From an uncultured Porphyromonadaceae bacterium (GTDB taxonomy: Bacteria; Bacteroidota; Bacteroidia; Bacteroidales; Muribaculaceae), in the NCBI GenBank assembly GCA_948467675.1, contig CAOKFI010000009.1, positions 1-64,000 of the forward strand: DNA of 64,000 nucleotides, written 5' to 3'. Under the pieces are notes generated by a model, which did not search any database, was not told the DNA's origin, and saw nothing but the letters and a program-made list of their open reading frames with translations. The stretch's first letter is position 1, and each line of letters opens with the position of its first letter. This document shows positions 16,357 to 25,161 of this stretch, piece after piece. Both the position numbers and the translations under genes were made by a program.

Positions 16357-16364
16357 TATCTTTG
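16357..16364 (+). promoter_or_regulatory. -7 box of the lipoprotein/PagL-like pair
   Basis: TATCTTTG, 29 bases before the ATG at 16394 and inside the longer frame from 16343, which argues against that longer start. The gap between tsaD and this gene (about 290 bases) holds only these two divergent promoters. Confidence 0.6.
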
Positions 16365-16393
16365 TGAGGAATACAAGTACGAGATATTGCATT

Positions 16394-17329
16394 ATGTTTA
16401 AATATTCTGATTTCCGGCTGCTTTTTGTCGGTATATTTCTCCTGATAGTGCTGTCGGGATGCAACAGCGATATTTTTGTGGACAGGATCGATGCTGTAGG
16501 GCAGTCGATCGCCATTGAGGGTGACGGAGGGCATTATACGGTTAAGATACAGACCAAAGGACTGGAGTGGATCGACTTGGTCACCAGCGGTTATAACGAT
16601 CAGGTGACATATTATACTCATGACGGGGAAATCGCTCCGTCGGATGCGCCGTTCGAGGATATCGCTCTCATAAACTATACCAACGACTGGATGATATTCG
16701 ATATCGTCATCACCGACGATCTGCTCACATTCACGAGTACCGAGCAGGCCTACGACAAGCCGTGGGATGTTCTCGTATATCTCAACTACGGGCATACGTC
16801 GGTGGATTACAACATCACCGTGCTTCCCGGACGACAGGCCGAGGTCACGTCGGTTAGTTATGCGATGGAGAATATGACGGTTCAGAACAATGCCGATGTC
16901 GCTGTGTGGCGGACGCACTACTACAACAACTCGCCGTCGGAGCTAAAAGTCATGGCCATGCCATATTCGGGGGCGCAGGTATCGGCTTTGCTCGAAGATC
17001 CGGGAATATATTATGCGTTTCCGCCCACGGTTTCAATACCGCTCCCCGAATTTTGTGACGGAGAGTGGCTGATCGGTGATGAACTGCATACTCTTACCCT
17101 CGGCTCGACTCTCCGGTATGCGCCGGAACAACTGGCCGACGTCTCTGTGCCGGTCTCTGTCCCGCCGTATTCCAAGGTAGAGGTGGCATGCCAGGTGTCA
17201 TATTCGAGTGTGAAGGTACCGGTGTTTATCCACTTGCTCAATCCGGTGTCCGGGCGTACAAGGCTTTGTTTATTTATGTGTGGCGTTTTGGCGCCTGTAA
17301 GCTATGAACTCAAGATTGAAAATGAATAA
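16394..17329 (+). CDS. Unrecognised lipoprotein coupled to a PagL-like gene
   Basis: A 311-residue protein with a clear lipobox (LIVLSG then Cys23), hence a probable outer-membrane or periplasmic lipoprotein. The rest appears as all-beta repeats; residues about 30-130 resemble a BACON/immunoglobulin-like strand pattern, but I do not recognise a family. There are no catalytic motifs. Its last eight bases overlap the start of the next gene (an ATG lying across the TAA), so the two are translationally coupled. A chaperone or partner role for the lipid A deacylase-like barrel is inference. The start at 16394 is set by the promoter box at 16357. Confidence 0.75.
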   Translation: MFKYSDFRLLFVGIFLLIVLSGCNSDIFVDRIDAVGQSIAIEGDGGHYTVKIQTKGLEWIDLVTSGYNDQVTYYTHDGEIAPSDAPFEDIALINYTNDWMIFDIVITDDLLTFTSTEQAYDKPWDVLVYLNYGHTSVDYNITVLPGRQAEVTSVSYAMENMTVQNNADVAVWRTHYYNNSPSELKVMAMPYSGAQVSALLEDPGIYYAFPPTVSIPLPEFCDGEWLIGDELHTLTLGSTLRYAPEQLADVSVPVSVPPYSKVEVACQVSYSSVKVPVFIHLLNPVSGRTRLCLFMCGVLAPVSYELKIENE

Positions 17330-18530
17330 CAGGATTTTGCGGCGTCTGCTGCTTTGCTGTGCTGCCTGTTGCGTGTGGGCCGCCAACGCGTCGGACTCGA
17401 TTCCCGCCTGGTGGCAGCGGTCGGTCGAGTGGAACATCGGCGCCGAACTTTCGGGAGCCTGTGTGCCGGGTACCAACAATTTCCTCCGTGGAGTCAACGA
17501 CGAATCGCGTCCCATAGACAGCTCTGTGGCCGGAGCATTGCGTTTTGGCTTCGGTTTCAACCCCGATTCGCGCGAGGGAAGGCTGTACCGCGATCTGTAT
17601 CAAGGTATAGCGGTCGATTTGCGGTCATTTTTTGCCGGATCGATGCTCGGTACTCCGGCCTCGGTCTATATCTATCAGGGAGCGCCGATCAAGCGCTTTT
17701 CCGATCGTTTGTGGCTCGGTTATGAATGGCGTTTTGGCGCGGCATTCGGATGGAAGCATTATCATGATGAGATAGTTGATTTCAGCTCCCCCGAGCATCG
17801 CAACGATGCCGTTAGCACTCCGGTGACAGCCCACATGGGACTGTCGCTGAAGTTGAACTACCGTCTGTCGGAGCGGTGGCGCATGTCGGTAGGTATCGAC
17901 GGGGAACACTTTTCCAACGGCAACACTTCGTGGCCAAACGCCGGTGTCAACACGCTTGGAGGCTCTGTCGGAGTGACCTATATACTGAATCCGAAAGAGG
18001 CGGCGCCGGCACCGTCGGCTGAGCTTGAGGCTGAAGCAGACAGACCGCGATGGCTCTGCGACTTCATGTTCTACGGAGCCTGGCGCAAGCGTCAGGTGCG
18101 TATCGAAGACCAGGGCGAGCTGTGTCCCGGTCGTTTCGGTGTGGTCGGACTCCAGATCGCGCCGATGCGCAAGTTCAACCGCTGGGTAGCGGCCGGTATA
18201 GCGCTCGACATGCAGTTTGACGAAAGTGCCGGACTCGCTCCTTATTGGGTAGAGTACACATCCGGCAATGATCTTAAATTCTATCGTCCGCCGTTTGGCA
18301 AGCAGCTTAGCGCCGGAGTGTCGGCCCATGCCGAACTTACAATGCCGATATTTTCGGTCAATGCCGGTGTGGGTTACGACTTTGTCTGTCCACAGGGCAA
18401 CCAGCGGTTTTATCAGTCGTTGAGTCTTAAAACATTTGTGAGTCGCCGTCTGTTTCTGAATGTCGGCTATCGTCTGGGGAATTTCAAATATCCGCAGAAT
18501 CTTATGCTCGGTATAGGTGTGCGTCTGTGA
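17322..18530 (+). CDS. PagL-like acyloxyacyl hydrolase (lipid A deacylase family)
   Basis: A 402-residue outer-membrane barrel with an N-terminal signal peptide. It carries the PagL-type motif EHFSNGNTSWPNAGVN; His196 and Ser198 would be the catalytic pair, and the third acidic residue is not obvious. PagL enzymes remove the 3-O acyl chain of lipid A. At about 400 residues this is twice the length of classic PagL: the N-terminal half holds the motif and a C-terminal half adds a second set of strands, with a low-complexity EAAPAPSAELEAEA linker near residue 226. A start at 17304 is also possible. Enzymatic activity is predicted, not proven. Confidence 0.75.
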   Translation: MNNRILRRLLLCCAACCVWAANASDSIPAWWQRSVEWNIGAELSGACVPGTNNFLRGVNDESRPIDSSVAGALRFGFGFNPDSREGRLYRDLYQGIAVDLRSFFAGSMLGTPASVYIYQGAPIKRFSDRLWLGYEWRFGAAFGWKHYHDEIVDFSSPEHRNDAVSTPVTAHMGLSLKLNYRLSERWRMSVGIDGEHFSNGNTSWPNAGVNTLGGSVGVTYILNPKEAAPAPSAELEAEADRPRWLCDFMFYGAWRKRQVRIEDQGELCPGRFGVVGLQIAPMRKFNRWVAAGIALDMQFDESAGLAPYWVEYTSGNDLKFYRPPFGKQLSAGVSAHAELTMPIFSVNAGVGYDFVCPQGNQRFYQSLSLKTFVSRRLFLNVGYRLGNFKYPQNLMLGIGVRL

Positions 18531-18560
18531 CCGATGATTGTCCAGTTGAGGGAAAATCAA

Positions 18561-18568
18561 TATCTTTG
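18561..18568 (+). promoter_or_regulatory. -7 box of the first glycosyltransferase gene
   Basis: TATCTTTG, 22 bases before the ATG at 18591, with a TTG 20 bases upstream at 18538-18540 as a -33 element. Confidence 0.65.
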
Positions 18569-18590
18569 CTATTGACATGAATCTGCAGCT

Positions 18591-19556
18591 ATGAGCAATA
18601 TGCCGCTAATATCCATTATAATACCTGCATATAATGCTGAAAAGTATCTCGGAGAGTGTCTGTGCAGCATAGCAGGGCAGACGTATGCCAATATTGAGGT
18701 GGTGCTTGTCGATGACGGGAGTACGGATTCTACTGCATCGGTAGGACGTGAATGGGAGCAGAAGGATCGGCGTATACGTTATATCCGGACTGAAAACGCC
18801 GGAGTGTCGGCTGCCCGCAATACCGGAATAGACATGGCACGCGGTGAATGGATAGGCTTTGTCGACGCCGACGACTTTATCGATCCCGGATTCATACAGA
18901 TTCTGATAGGTAATGCCCAGCGTTATGGAGCCGACATATCATCGGCGAGATTCGATGTATATCATAAGAACGCTTATCGGAAACGTGTGAAGCAGAGCCG
19001 AAACAGAGTGATGTGTATGTCGGCTACTGATGCTATTGCCGATGTGCTGTATCAGAAACATCTGGATAATTCGCCTTGCAATAAGATATATAGATCGAGA
19101 CTCTGGCGTGATGTGCGTTTTACGACCGGTTCGCGGTATGAGGATCTGGATGTGTTCTATCGTGTGTTTGAAAGGGCTGATAGGGTAGTGTTTACGCCAG
19201 TGGCACTGTATCATTATCGCCAGCATTCCGACAGCTATATGCATAAGTTCGATGCAAGCCACTCGGTGGTGCTGGATGTTACAGCCAGAATTTCGGCTTA
19301 TATGTCGGATCGTTGTCCTCAGTTGCTTCCGGCAGCCCATGACAGGGAGTTGAGCGCTAATTTCAATATACTCGTTCTTATGTATGGCAATGGAATGGAG
19401 GATGAGGCTGTAAGCGACCGCTGTTGGAACCGCATAGTGCAATTGCGTCACGGATCACTGACGGACAGGAATGTAAGGCTGAAAAATAAAATCGGCATCA
19501 TAGCTTCGTATCTGGGTGGGCGAAGGCTGCTGAAACTGTTGTCGTATGTGTATTGA
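18591..19556 (+). CDS. Family 2 glycosyltransferase
   Basis: A 321-residue cytoplasmic glycosyltransferase of GT2 type. The GT-A fold is visible: ISIIIPAYNAEKYLGECL, VVLVDDGSTDST, GVSAARNTGID, and the metal-binding DXD in FVDADDF. It has no membrane segment, so it probably acts at the inner face of the membrane on surface polysaccharide or glycoprotein glycans. It is monocistronic, with its own promoter, and faces a second GT2 gene seven bases away. Donor and acceptor are unknown. Confidence 0.92.
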   Translation: MSNMPLISIIIPAYNAEKYLGECLCSIAGQTYANIEVVLVDDGSTDSTASVGREWEQKDRRIRYIRTENAGVSAARNTGIDMARGEWIGFVDADDFIDPGFIQILIGNAQRYGADISSARFDVYHKNAYRKRVKQSRNRVMCMSATDAIADVLYQKHLDNSPCNKIYRSRLWRDVRFTTGSRYEDLDVFYRVFERADRVVFTPVALYHYRQHSDSYMHKFDASHSVVLDVTARISAYMSDRCPQLLPAAHDRELSANFNILVLMYGNGMEDEAVSDRCWNRIVQLRHGSLTDRNVRLKNKIGIIASYLGGRRLLKLLSYVY

Positions 19557-19563
19557 CCGGCGG

Positions 19564-20517
19564 TTACCTGATAAAGATGCGGGCCAGCTGCTGAGCCATC
19601 CATTCCGGAAGCCAGATTAGTGCGCTGTACAGCCAGCGGCGATGCAGGCTTATGGCATTTAGTCTCATGATGCGGCTGTTGAGTTCGGGAAAAGTGGCTT
19701 TCCATTGCTTTATATCTTTGTCTTTTCCACGCAGGAAACATGATTTTGCCACGAATTTCAGATTGTTGAGAAATGGCTGATATCTGTTGTCGGGATACTG
19801 CTTAACAAACCATTGTTCCAGTAAGAGAGTCGTGGTCAGATGATCTCTGCTCTCATATTCGCTTGTATATGCTGTCGATCTATTGCAGTGGTAAAGCGGA
19901 GTATGTATGAAAGTGACCGTAGGACTTAACGACAATAATTTCGATACCACACAGATGTCTTTCCAGCTGTTTACCCCTTTTGTGGCGGCAATTCTGTTGT
20001 CTGTGAGCAGTCTTCGGCGAATGAGTTTGTTGTGCAGGGTGAATGATCCGTAATCTATCCGCATCAGATTCAGTTCGGGAGCTCCTTTGCCTATGCGTAT
20101 TCTTTTGTTGCGTCCGGGATAACCGGCGAAATGTTCGGACCATGCAATGTCGGCATCGGTACTATATGCCCTTTCCGACATATGTTTTAACGCGTTGGCT
20201 TCAAAGAAATCTCCCGGACTTGCTGTGATTACGTAGTCGCCGGAGGCATGGGCCAGGGCTGTATCGTAGGCAGCGGCAGTGCCGCGGCTAAAGGTGTAGA
20301 ACAGTATGCTTGTATTGTCTATCCGTTCCGGATAGTGTACGAGCATGTCGTTGATTATGTCGAAACTTCTGTCAAGGCTTCCGTCATTGACGAATATTAT
20401 CTCGAGTTCCGTCAGAGTCTGTTCGAATATCGAACGTGCGGTGGTGCCTATGGTGAGTTCTGCGTTGTGAAACGCTACGATGACCGTTACCTTAATATGG
20501 CCGTAATCGTCCGGCAT
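19564..20517 (-). CDS. Family 2 glycosyltransferase with altered DXD
   Basis: A 317-residue GT2-type protein with the opening strand VTVIVAFHNAELTI and IIFVNDGSLDRS. Where DXD is expected the sequence reads ITASPGDFFEANAL, so only one acidic residue of the usual metal motif remains. It could use metal differently, or be weak or inactive. It starts three bases after the small barrel gene upstream and so is probably in an operon with it. The downstream end abuts the convergent GT2 gene. The acceptor is unknown. Confidence 0.85.
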   Translation of the reverse strand: MPDDYGHIKVTVIVAFHNAELTIGTTARSIFEQTLTELEIIFVNDGSLDRSFDIINDMLVHYPERIDNTSILFYTFSRGTAAAYDTALAHASGDYVITASPGDFFEANALKHMSERAYSTDADIAWSEHFAGYPGRNKRIRIGKGAPELNLMRIDYGSFTLHNKLIRRRLLTDNRIAATKGVNSWKDICVVSKLLSLSPTVTFIHTPLYHCNRSTAYTSEYESRDHLTTTLLLEQWFVKQYPDNRYQPFLNNLKFVAKSCFLRGKDKDIKQWKATFPELNSRIMRLNAISLHRRWLYSALIWLPEWMAQQLARIFIR

Positions 20518-20520
20518 ATT

Positions 20521-21030
20521 TTAAAACACGTATGCTATACCGATATTTATGACTCCGGTATTGAAGTCTTTCAGCCATCCGAATTTTCCTTCGGCGGCGA
20601 TTTTGAATGTTGAGGTGGCATACCATTCCACGCCGCCGCCCAAATTGAGGCCGAATCTATTTATGCGTGAACTTGTGTCGTCGGAGACTGCGATATCGGC
20701 ATGATGCATGCTCCACTGAGTGTAGTTGGCGCCAATGAGCGGATATATGTTCATCGGAAGAGCACCGAGTTTCCAGGGGAAGTGCATGTTGCAGTTTAGC
20801 GAGAAGGCATCTGTATTGTTATGGCGGAACACATAGTCGGCGTTGGGGGCAATGCGTACATGATCAGAAAACTGATAGCTGAATGAGATTCCGGCCAACG
20901 GACTGTCGTTGCGTGTATTGTAGCCGGTACGCAGACCTAAGGTCTTCTGTCCTCGCTGAGCTGAGGCTTCTGGTGCGCATATGATAATGCAGGCGATAAT
21001 GGTCCAAAAGATATAAAGAGACTTTTTCAT
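20521..21030 (-). CDS. Small outer-membrane beta-barrel protein
   Basis: A 169-residue exported protein: signal peptide to about residue 25 (ending in ASAQ), then about eight amphipathic strands ending in GIAYVF with a terminal Phe. This fits the small porin/OmpA-barrel class. Start 21030 is chosen over 21051 because the -7 box covers the latter. It is followed after three bases by a glycosyltransferase gene. No ligand can be proposed. Confidence 0.78.
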   Translation of the reverse strand: MKKSLYIFWTIIACIIICAPEASAQRGQKTLGLRTGYNTRNDSPLAGISFSYQFSDHVRIAPNADYVFRHNNTDAFSLNCNMHFPWKLGALPMNIYPLIGANYTQWSMHHADIAVSDDTSSRINRFGLNLGGGVEWYATSTFKIAAEGKFGWLKDFNTGVINIGIAYVF

Positions 21031-21048
21031 TGCAAATCTATTCTGATG

Positions 21049-21056
21049 CAAACTTA
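21049..21056 (-). promoter_or_regulatory. -7 box of the small barrel/GT2 operon
   Basis: TAAGTTTG on the minus strand, 18 bases from the ATG at 21030. Confidence 0.55.
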
Positions 21057-21107
21057 CTAAATTGTACGTGACTGTTAAAACGGTTTACTTAAAAAACGTA
21101 ATTTATG

Positions 21108-22307
21108 CTAATCCGGTTCGCGGAATGGTCTGACTGCAATCAATATTTTTCCGGATAGAGTTGTGGTTCCTATGATTCTGCGTTGGGAATCTTCTTTCAA
21201 TTTCAGTTTGCGTTTAAGTTCTTCGGCTGTCATTACGAAATTGCGGACCGCCACGCTGCCTGATGTCAGATGCTTTTTTATCTGTTTCACATCTTTCGAG
21301 CTGAAAGGGACAAGGCTCTCGATGGTATATGGAGTCCCGGGGAAATCGGGAATTATTCTGTCAGAGATGTATAGATGAGTGTTTGGATGCAGTTTATAGC
21401 ACCCGTAATTGGCTGACAAGAACCTGTATGCGCCGCTTTTCATGGCGGCCGGATACGGTTCGTAGAGAATCTGACCCGGGAGCGGATCATTTGTCGCCAC
21501 TGTACATGACCGTTCCTGCTGCTGGGTGAATGTGAAGCTATGGGTTGTGCCGTCGGCAAGTATTGTCAGTGGTGTTATTTGCGTCTGGCTATCCGATGCT
21601 GGCGTTCTGAAGTCGCATATTATCACCAGTTCCTTGCATTCGTGTCTGGTTCCTGTCACGTACAGGCGGGTCGCTTCTGGTATGGTGCGCAAGGTCTGCT
21701 CTATGTCGATCATCGGCGATGCCTTGACGATTAGCCTGCCGCATCGTTTGCGTAGCAGTGGCATCAGCGATACTACATCGGGGGCGCAGTCCGATAGTGC
21801 GAACAGTCGTTTCCCTCCGTCGCCACGTCTTGCGGGATCGATGAATACAGTATCGAAACATCGGTTTGAATCATGCAGATAGCTTACGCTGTCGGTGCAT
21901 ATGGTTTCAATCCGAAGTCCGAGCGCTTTGGCATTATGGGCTAACGCTTCTGCAACATCAGGATCTATGTCAATGGCAGTGACTTGCGCTTTGCGTCGTG
22001 CGATATGAAATGCGTCTATTCCGAGTCCTGCCGTCATGTCGAGTATCCGTTCATCGACCGATACCAGCGATGCGTGAAATTCAGCGAGACCGTCGGATGT
22101 GCATTGTTCGGCTGACAGAGCTGTCGGAAACTGAAAACTGCTGCATTGCAGTGTGTGCGGAAGTTTTTTAGCCGCATGGCGTCGTGTCTCGATCTGGAGT
22201 ATACAGAATCTGGCAACAGGATCGTCGCTGTAGCGGAATCGCAGTCGCGACGTGTCGTCTTTTGAATGTGCTTCGATCCATCGGATCATATCGTCGGTCA
22301 GTTCCAT
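21108..22307 (-). CDS. Class I SAM-dependent methyltransferase with THUMP-like end
   Basis: A 399-residue cytoplasmic protein. The SAM-binding loop is LDMTAGLGIDAFHIA, followed by AIDIDP and the FIDPARRGDGGKR motif in place of the usual NPP(Y/F). The C-terminal third resembles the THUMP-like domain that accompanies these Bacteroidetes methyltransferases (KLKLKEDSQRRIIG near the end). The likely substrate is nucleic acid, but it is not determined. The ATG at 22307 is preferred to a GTG at 22331, which lies in the prs terminator. Confidence 0.85.
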   Translation of the reverse strand: MELTDDMIRWIEAHSKDDTSRLRFRYSDDPVARFCILQIETRRHAAKKLPHTLQCSSFQFPTALSAEQCTSDGLAEFHASLVSVDERILDMTAGLGIDAFHIARRKAQVTAIDIDPDVAEALAHNAKALGLRIETICTDSVSYLHDSNRCFDTVFIDPARRGDGGKRLFALSDCAPDVVSLMPLLRKRCGRLIVKASPMIDIEQTLRTIPEATRLYVTGTRHECKELVIICDFRTPASDSQTQITPLTILADGTTHSFTFTQQQERSCTVATNDPLPGQILYEPYPAAMKSGAYRFLSANYGCYKLHPNTHLYISDRIIPDFPGTPYTIESLVPFSSKDVKQIKKHLTSGSVAVRNFVMTAEELKRKLKLKEDSQRRIIGTTTLSGKILIAVRPFREPD

Positions 22308-22324
22308 ATACAGGCGGCTGATAT

Positions 22325-22361
22325 AAAACACACGGCCGCACCTTAACGGTGTAGCCGTGTG
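22325..22361 (-). terminator. Intrinsic terminator of prs
   Basis: CACACGGC (22329-22336) pairs with GCCGTGTG (22354-22361), with an inner CACC/GGTG stem and a TTAA loop. On the minus strand it is followed by TTTTATAT. It begins 21 bases after the prs stop. Confidence 0.8.
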
Positions 22362-22382
22362 GATATGTTTTGTCTGATGCTT

Positions 22383-23327
22383 TTATTTGATGAGATATTG
22401 CGAGGATATAGATTTATTCTCGTGTACCCGGCGGATAGTATCGGCAAACAGGTGGGCTACTGTGATTATTGTAGCTTTCTTGCAGTCTTTGTTGAAAGGT
22501 ATGCTGTTGGTGAAAATCATTTCAGTCATACCGCAGTTGTCGATGCGTTCCGATGCAGGATCGCTCATGATGGCGTGGCTGCACAATGCGCGTACGGTTT
22601 TAGCTCCGTTTTCAAGCATGAGGTCGGCGGCCTTGGTTATGGTGCCTGCGGTGTCGACCATGTCGTCTACAAGGATCACGTTCTTTCCTTCAACATCGCC
22701 TATGACTGTCATTTTCTCTACGACATTGGCTTTGGCGCGCTGCTTGTGGCAGAGTACCAAAGGTACGTTGAGGTATTTCGCATAGTTGTTGGCGCGTTTG
22801 GCACCGCCTACGTCAGGAGTGGCGATGACCATGTCTTCCAGATTGAGGGACTGTATGTAAGGAATGAATACTGACGACGCATACAGGTGGTCTACAGGTA
22901 CATTGAAGAATCCTTGTATCTGGTCCGCGTGAAGATCCATTGTGATCACACGGCTTACGCCGGCGGCGCTGAGCAGGTCGGCTACGAGTTTTGCAGCTAT
23001 GGATACGCGCGGTTTATCCTTACGGTCCTGACGAGCCCAGCCGAAGTATGGCATAACGGCAACGATGGAGTGAGCCGATGCGCGTTTGGCGGCATCAATC
23101 ATCAGAAGCAGTTCCATGAGGTTGTCGGAGTTGGGGAATGTGGACTGTACGAGATATACCTCGCATCCGCGTATCGACTCCTCGAAAGATACTTCGAATT
23201 CGCCATCGGCAAACCGCTGGATATTCATCTTACCAAGGCTTACACCGAGATCTTTGCATATTTCTTCGGCCATGTACCGGGATTTGGTACCGGCAAAAAT
23301 TTTGAACGGGGGCAGACTGTCGCTCAT
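22383..23327 (-). CDS. prs: Ribose-phosphate pyrophosphokinase
   Basis: A 314-residue class I PRPP synthase that makes phosphoribosyl pyrophosphate from ribose 5-phosphate and ATP for nucleotide, His and Trp synthesis. Visible motifs are RFADGEFEVSFEES, the ATP-contact stretch FGWARQDRKDKPR, MDLHADQIQGFF, and the PRPP loop ILVDDMVDTAGT. Length is standard. It has its own promoter, whose -7 box overlaps the stop of the upstream GH13 gene, and its own terminator. Confidence 0.97.
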   Translation of the reverse strand: MSDSLPPFKIFAGTKSRYMAEEICKDLGVSLGKMNIQRFADGEFEVSFEESIRGCEVYLVQSTFPNSDNLMELLLMIDAAKRASAHSIVAVMPYFGWARQDRKDKPRVSIAAKLVADLLSAAGVSRVITMDLHADQIQGFFNVPVDHLYASSVFIPYIQSLNLEDMVIATPDVGGAKRANNYAKYLNVPLVLCHKQRAKANVVEKMTVIGDVEGKNVILVDDMVDTAGTITKAADLMLENGAKTVRALCSHAIMSDPASERIDNCGMTEMIFTNSIPFNKDCKKATIITVAHLFADTIRRVHENKSISSQYLIK

Positions 23328-23364
23328 ATATCTATCAATGATTGGTTGGGGTTGAAACTCGGTG

Positions 23365-23372
23365 CAAAATTA
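23365..23372 (-). promoter_or_regulatory. -7 box of prs, overlapping the GH13 stop codon
   Basis: TAATTTTG on the minus strand, 37 bases from the prs ATG. Its TAA is also the stop codon of the upstream GH13 gene. Confidence 0.6.
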
Positions 23373-25115
23373 CTGCTTTTTAGTTTTTGTGCCATTGGTT
23401 GACGAAGATTTTTTATCATCTGTCAACACATTTTTGTGTTTGATTTTCCATACCACGGCGTCGTACGGTCCTACGAATGTCTCGAAAGGTTTGTCGGCCG
23501 ACAATGTTTTTCGCATTCTGTCCTTGGTTATCAGGTCGATGGCCACGCAGTCTCCTTCCGGAATATTGAGTACTTCGAAAGCATGCTGGGGTATGTTTAT
23601 GTGCAGATCGCATGAGGAGGATGCGAAATTCACGGCTATGACCAGTGTCTCGCCTGCATAGCTGCGCATGAACACATATTGTTTATGCGGATTGAGTGAC
23701 GGATTTTCGTAATTCACATACATGAGGTCGAAGAATCGTCCGCAGGATATGGCTTTCTCGTCCTTGCATATATTAAGTATGTCGCGGTAGCGGTGTCTTA
23801 GCCAGATTTCCCGTCCGGAGAGGTTGTCTTCGTTGCATTTACCGCCGTTCATCCACCTGCGTATGGTAGGTATGCTCCAGTAATCGAATATGGTTGTACG
23901 TCCGTCATATCCGCTGTATCCCTCTGCGTCGTTGCCGAGCTCACCGAGTTCCTGGCCGGCATATATCATCATCGGGCCTGTGCTGATCATGGAACTTACT
24001 ATGAGAGAGGGGGTGACGAGAGCCGGATCGCCGGCATAGTATTTGGATCCGAATCGCTGTTCATCGTGATTCTCGAGGAAATTGAGCATGTTCCCCCCGA
24101 TACCCTCTACCGTCTGCCAGCATGATGTGATCTGTGCGGCTGAGAAATTGTTGCACTGTATTCCACGCAGGGTATCGTACAGGTTGACTTTGTCGTAAAG
24201 GTAGTCAAAACCTCCGAGATGTATGAAGTTGCGGTACAGACCTACATCGTATATCTCGGCGATGAATATTACGTTTGGATAGCGTTCCTTCACATTAGGT
24301 ATGGCCCATTGCCAGAATTCAAGAGGTACCATGTGGACCATATCGCAACGGAATCCGTCAACTCCTTTGGCTGCCCAGTACCGCAATATATGCAGCATTT
24401 TGAACCATGTGTCGGGTATCGGCGAGAAGTGGTGGCTTCCGTTGCCGTAATCTACGCCGTAGTTCAGTTTTACGGTATCGTACCAGTCGAACTGTCCGGG
24501 AAATGCCGTAAAGCAGTCGTTGCCTGACGCTTTGGCCGGGAACTCCACGTATGCGTTATTGCCGCTGCCCATGTCAACGTTTGGCGCAAATAGCTGCCGC
24601 GGTATGTAATAGAAGTTGTTGGCTGGAGAAAAAAACATGTCATGGTCGTCGTCGGCGCCCAGATCTCTGATTCCTGACGGCTTTGCATCGGAACTGTATT
24701 CGCGAGCCACATGGTTCGGCACGAAGTCGATGATAGCTTTCAGTCCTGTGTCATGAGTGCGTGCTATCAGCTGTTCGAACTCCTCCATACGCCGGTCTAC
24801 GTCGACCGCAATGTCCGGATCTATGTCGTAATAGTCCTTGATGGCATACGGAGAGCCGGCATGTCCTTTTACGACGTGCGGGTTGTCGCGGCGTATACCG
24901 TAGCGGGTATAGTCGGCGTCATGGGCGTGTTCGATGACTCCGGTGTACCATACGTGCGTAATGCCTAAGTCCTTTATGCTTTCCAGCACATGCTGGGTTA
25001 TATCGTTCATTTTGCCGGCGCAGTTCTGTCTGAGTGTTCCGTTCGGAATGCAGTTGCCGTTCATATTTGCGAATAGGCGCGGCAGCAGTTGGTATATGAT
25101 CGGTTTTTCGTTCAT
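23370..25115 (-). CDS. Cytoplasmic GH13 alpha-amylase family enzyme
   Basis: A 581-residue glycoside hydrolase with no signal peptide, hence cytoplasmic. The (beta/alpha)8 barrel has the GH13 regions: FVPNHVARE (region I), GFRCDMVH with nucleophile Asp258, FIAEIYD with acid Glu287, and FLENHDEQR with Asp351. An all-beta C-terminal domain follows. Members act on alpha-glucans such as glycogen or maltodextrin; the exact specificity is uncertain. It lies 46 bases after the patatin gene on the same strand and directly precedes prs. Confidence 0.93.
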   Translation of the reverse strand: MNEKPIIYQLLPRLFANMNGNCIPNGTLRQNCAGKMNDITQHVLESIKDLGITHVWYTGVIEHAHDADYTRYGIRRDNPHVVKGHAGSPYAIKDYYDIDPDIAVDVDRRMEEFEQLIARTHDTGLKAIIDFVPNHVAREYSSDAKPSGIRDLGADDDHDMFFSPANNFYYIPRQLFAPNVDMGSGNNAYVEFPAKASGNDCFTAFPGQFDWYDTVKLNYGVDYGNGSHHFSPIPDTWFKMLHILRYWAAKGVDGFRCDMVHMVPLEFWQWAIPNVKERYPNVIFIAEIYDVGLYRNFIHLGGFDYLYDKVNLYDTLRGIQCNNFSAAQITSCWQTVEGIGGNMLNFLENHDEQRFGSKYYAGDPALVTPSLIVSSMISTGPMMIYAGQELGELGNDAEGYSGYDGRTTIFDYWSIPTIRRWMNGGKCNEDNLSGREIWLRHRYRDILNICKDEKAISCGRFFDLMYVNYENPSLNPHKQYVFMRSYAGETLVIAVNFASSSCDLHINIPQHAFEVLNIPEGDCVAIDLITKDRMRKTLSADKPFETFVGPYDAVVWKIKHKNVLTDDKKSSSTNGTKTKKQ

Positions 25116-25161
25116 TGGCGGTCTGATGAGAGGTTTATGTAGTTTTTATAGCAGGCGGGAT

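Noticed and set aside
17625-18578. 317-residue minus-strand ORF
   Set aside because: Shadow of the PagL-like gene; composition is His/Arg-rich and without recognisable domains.
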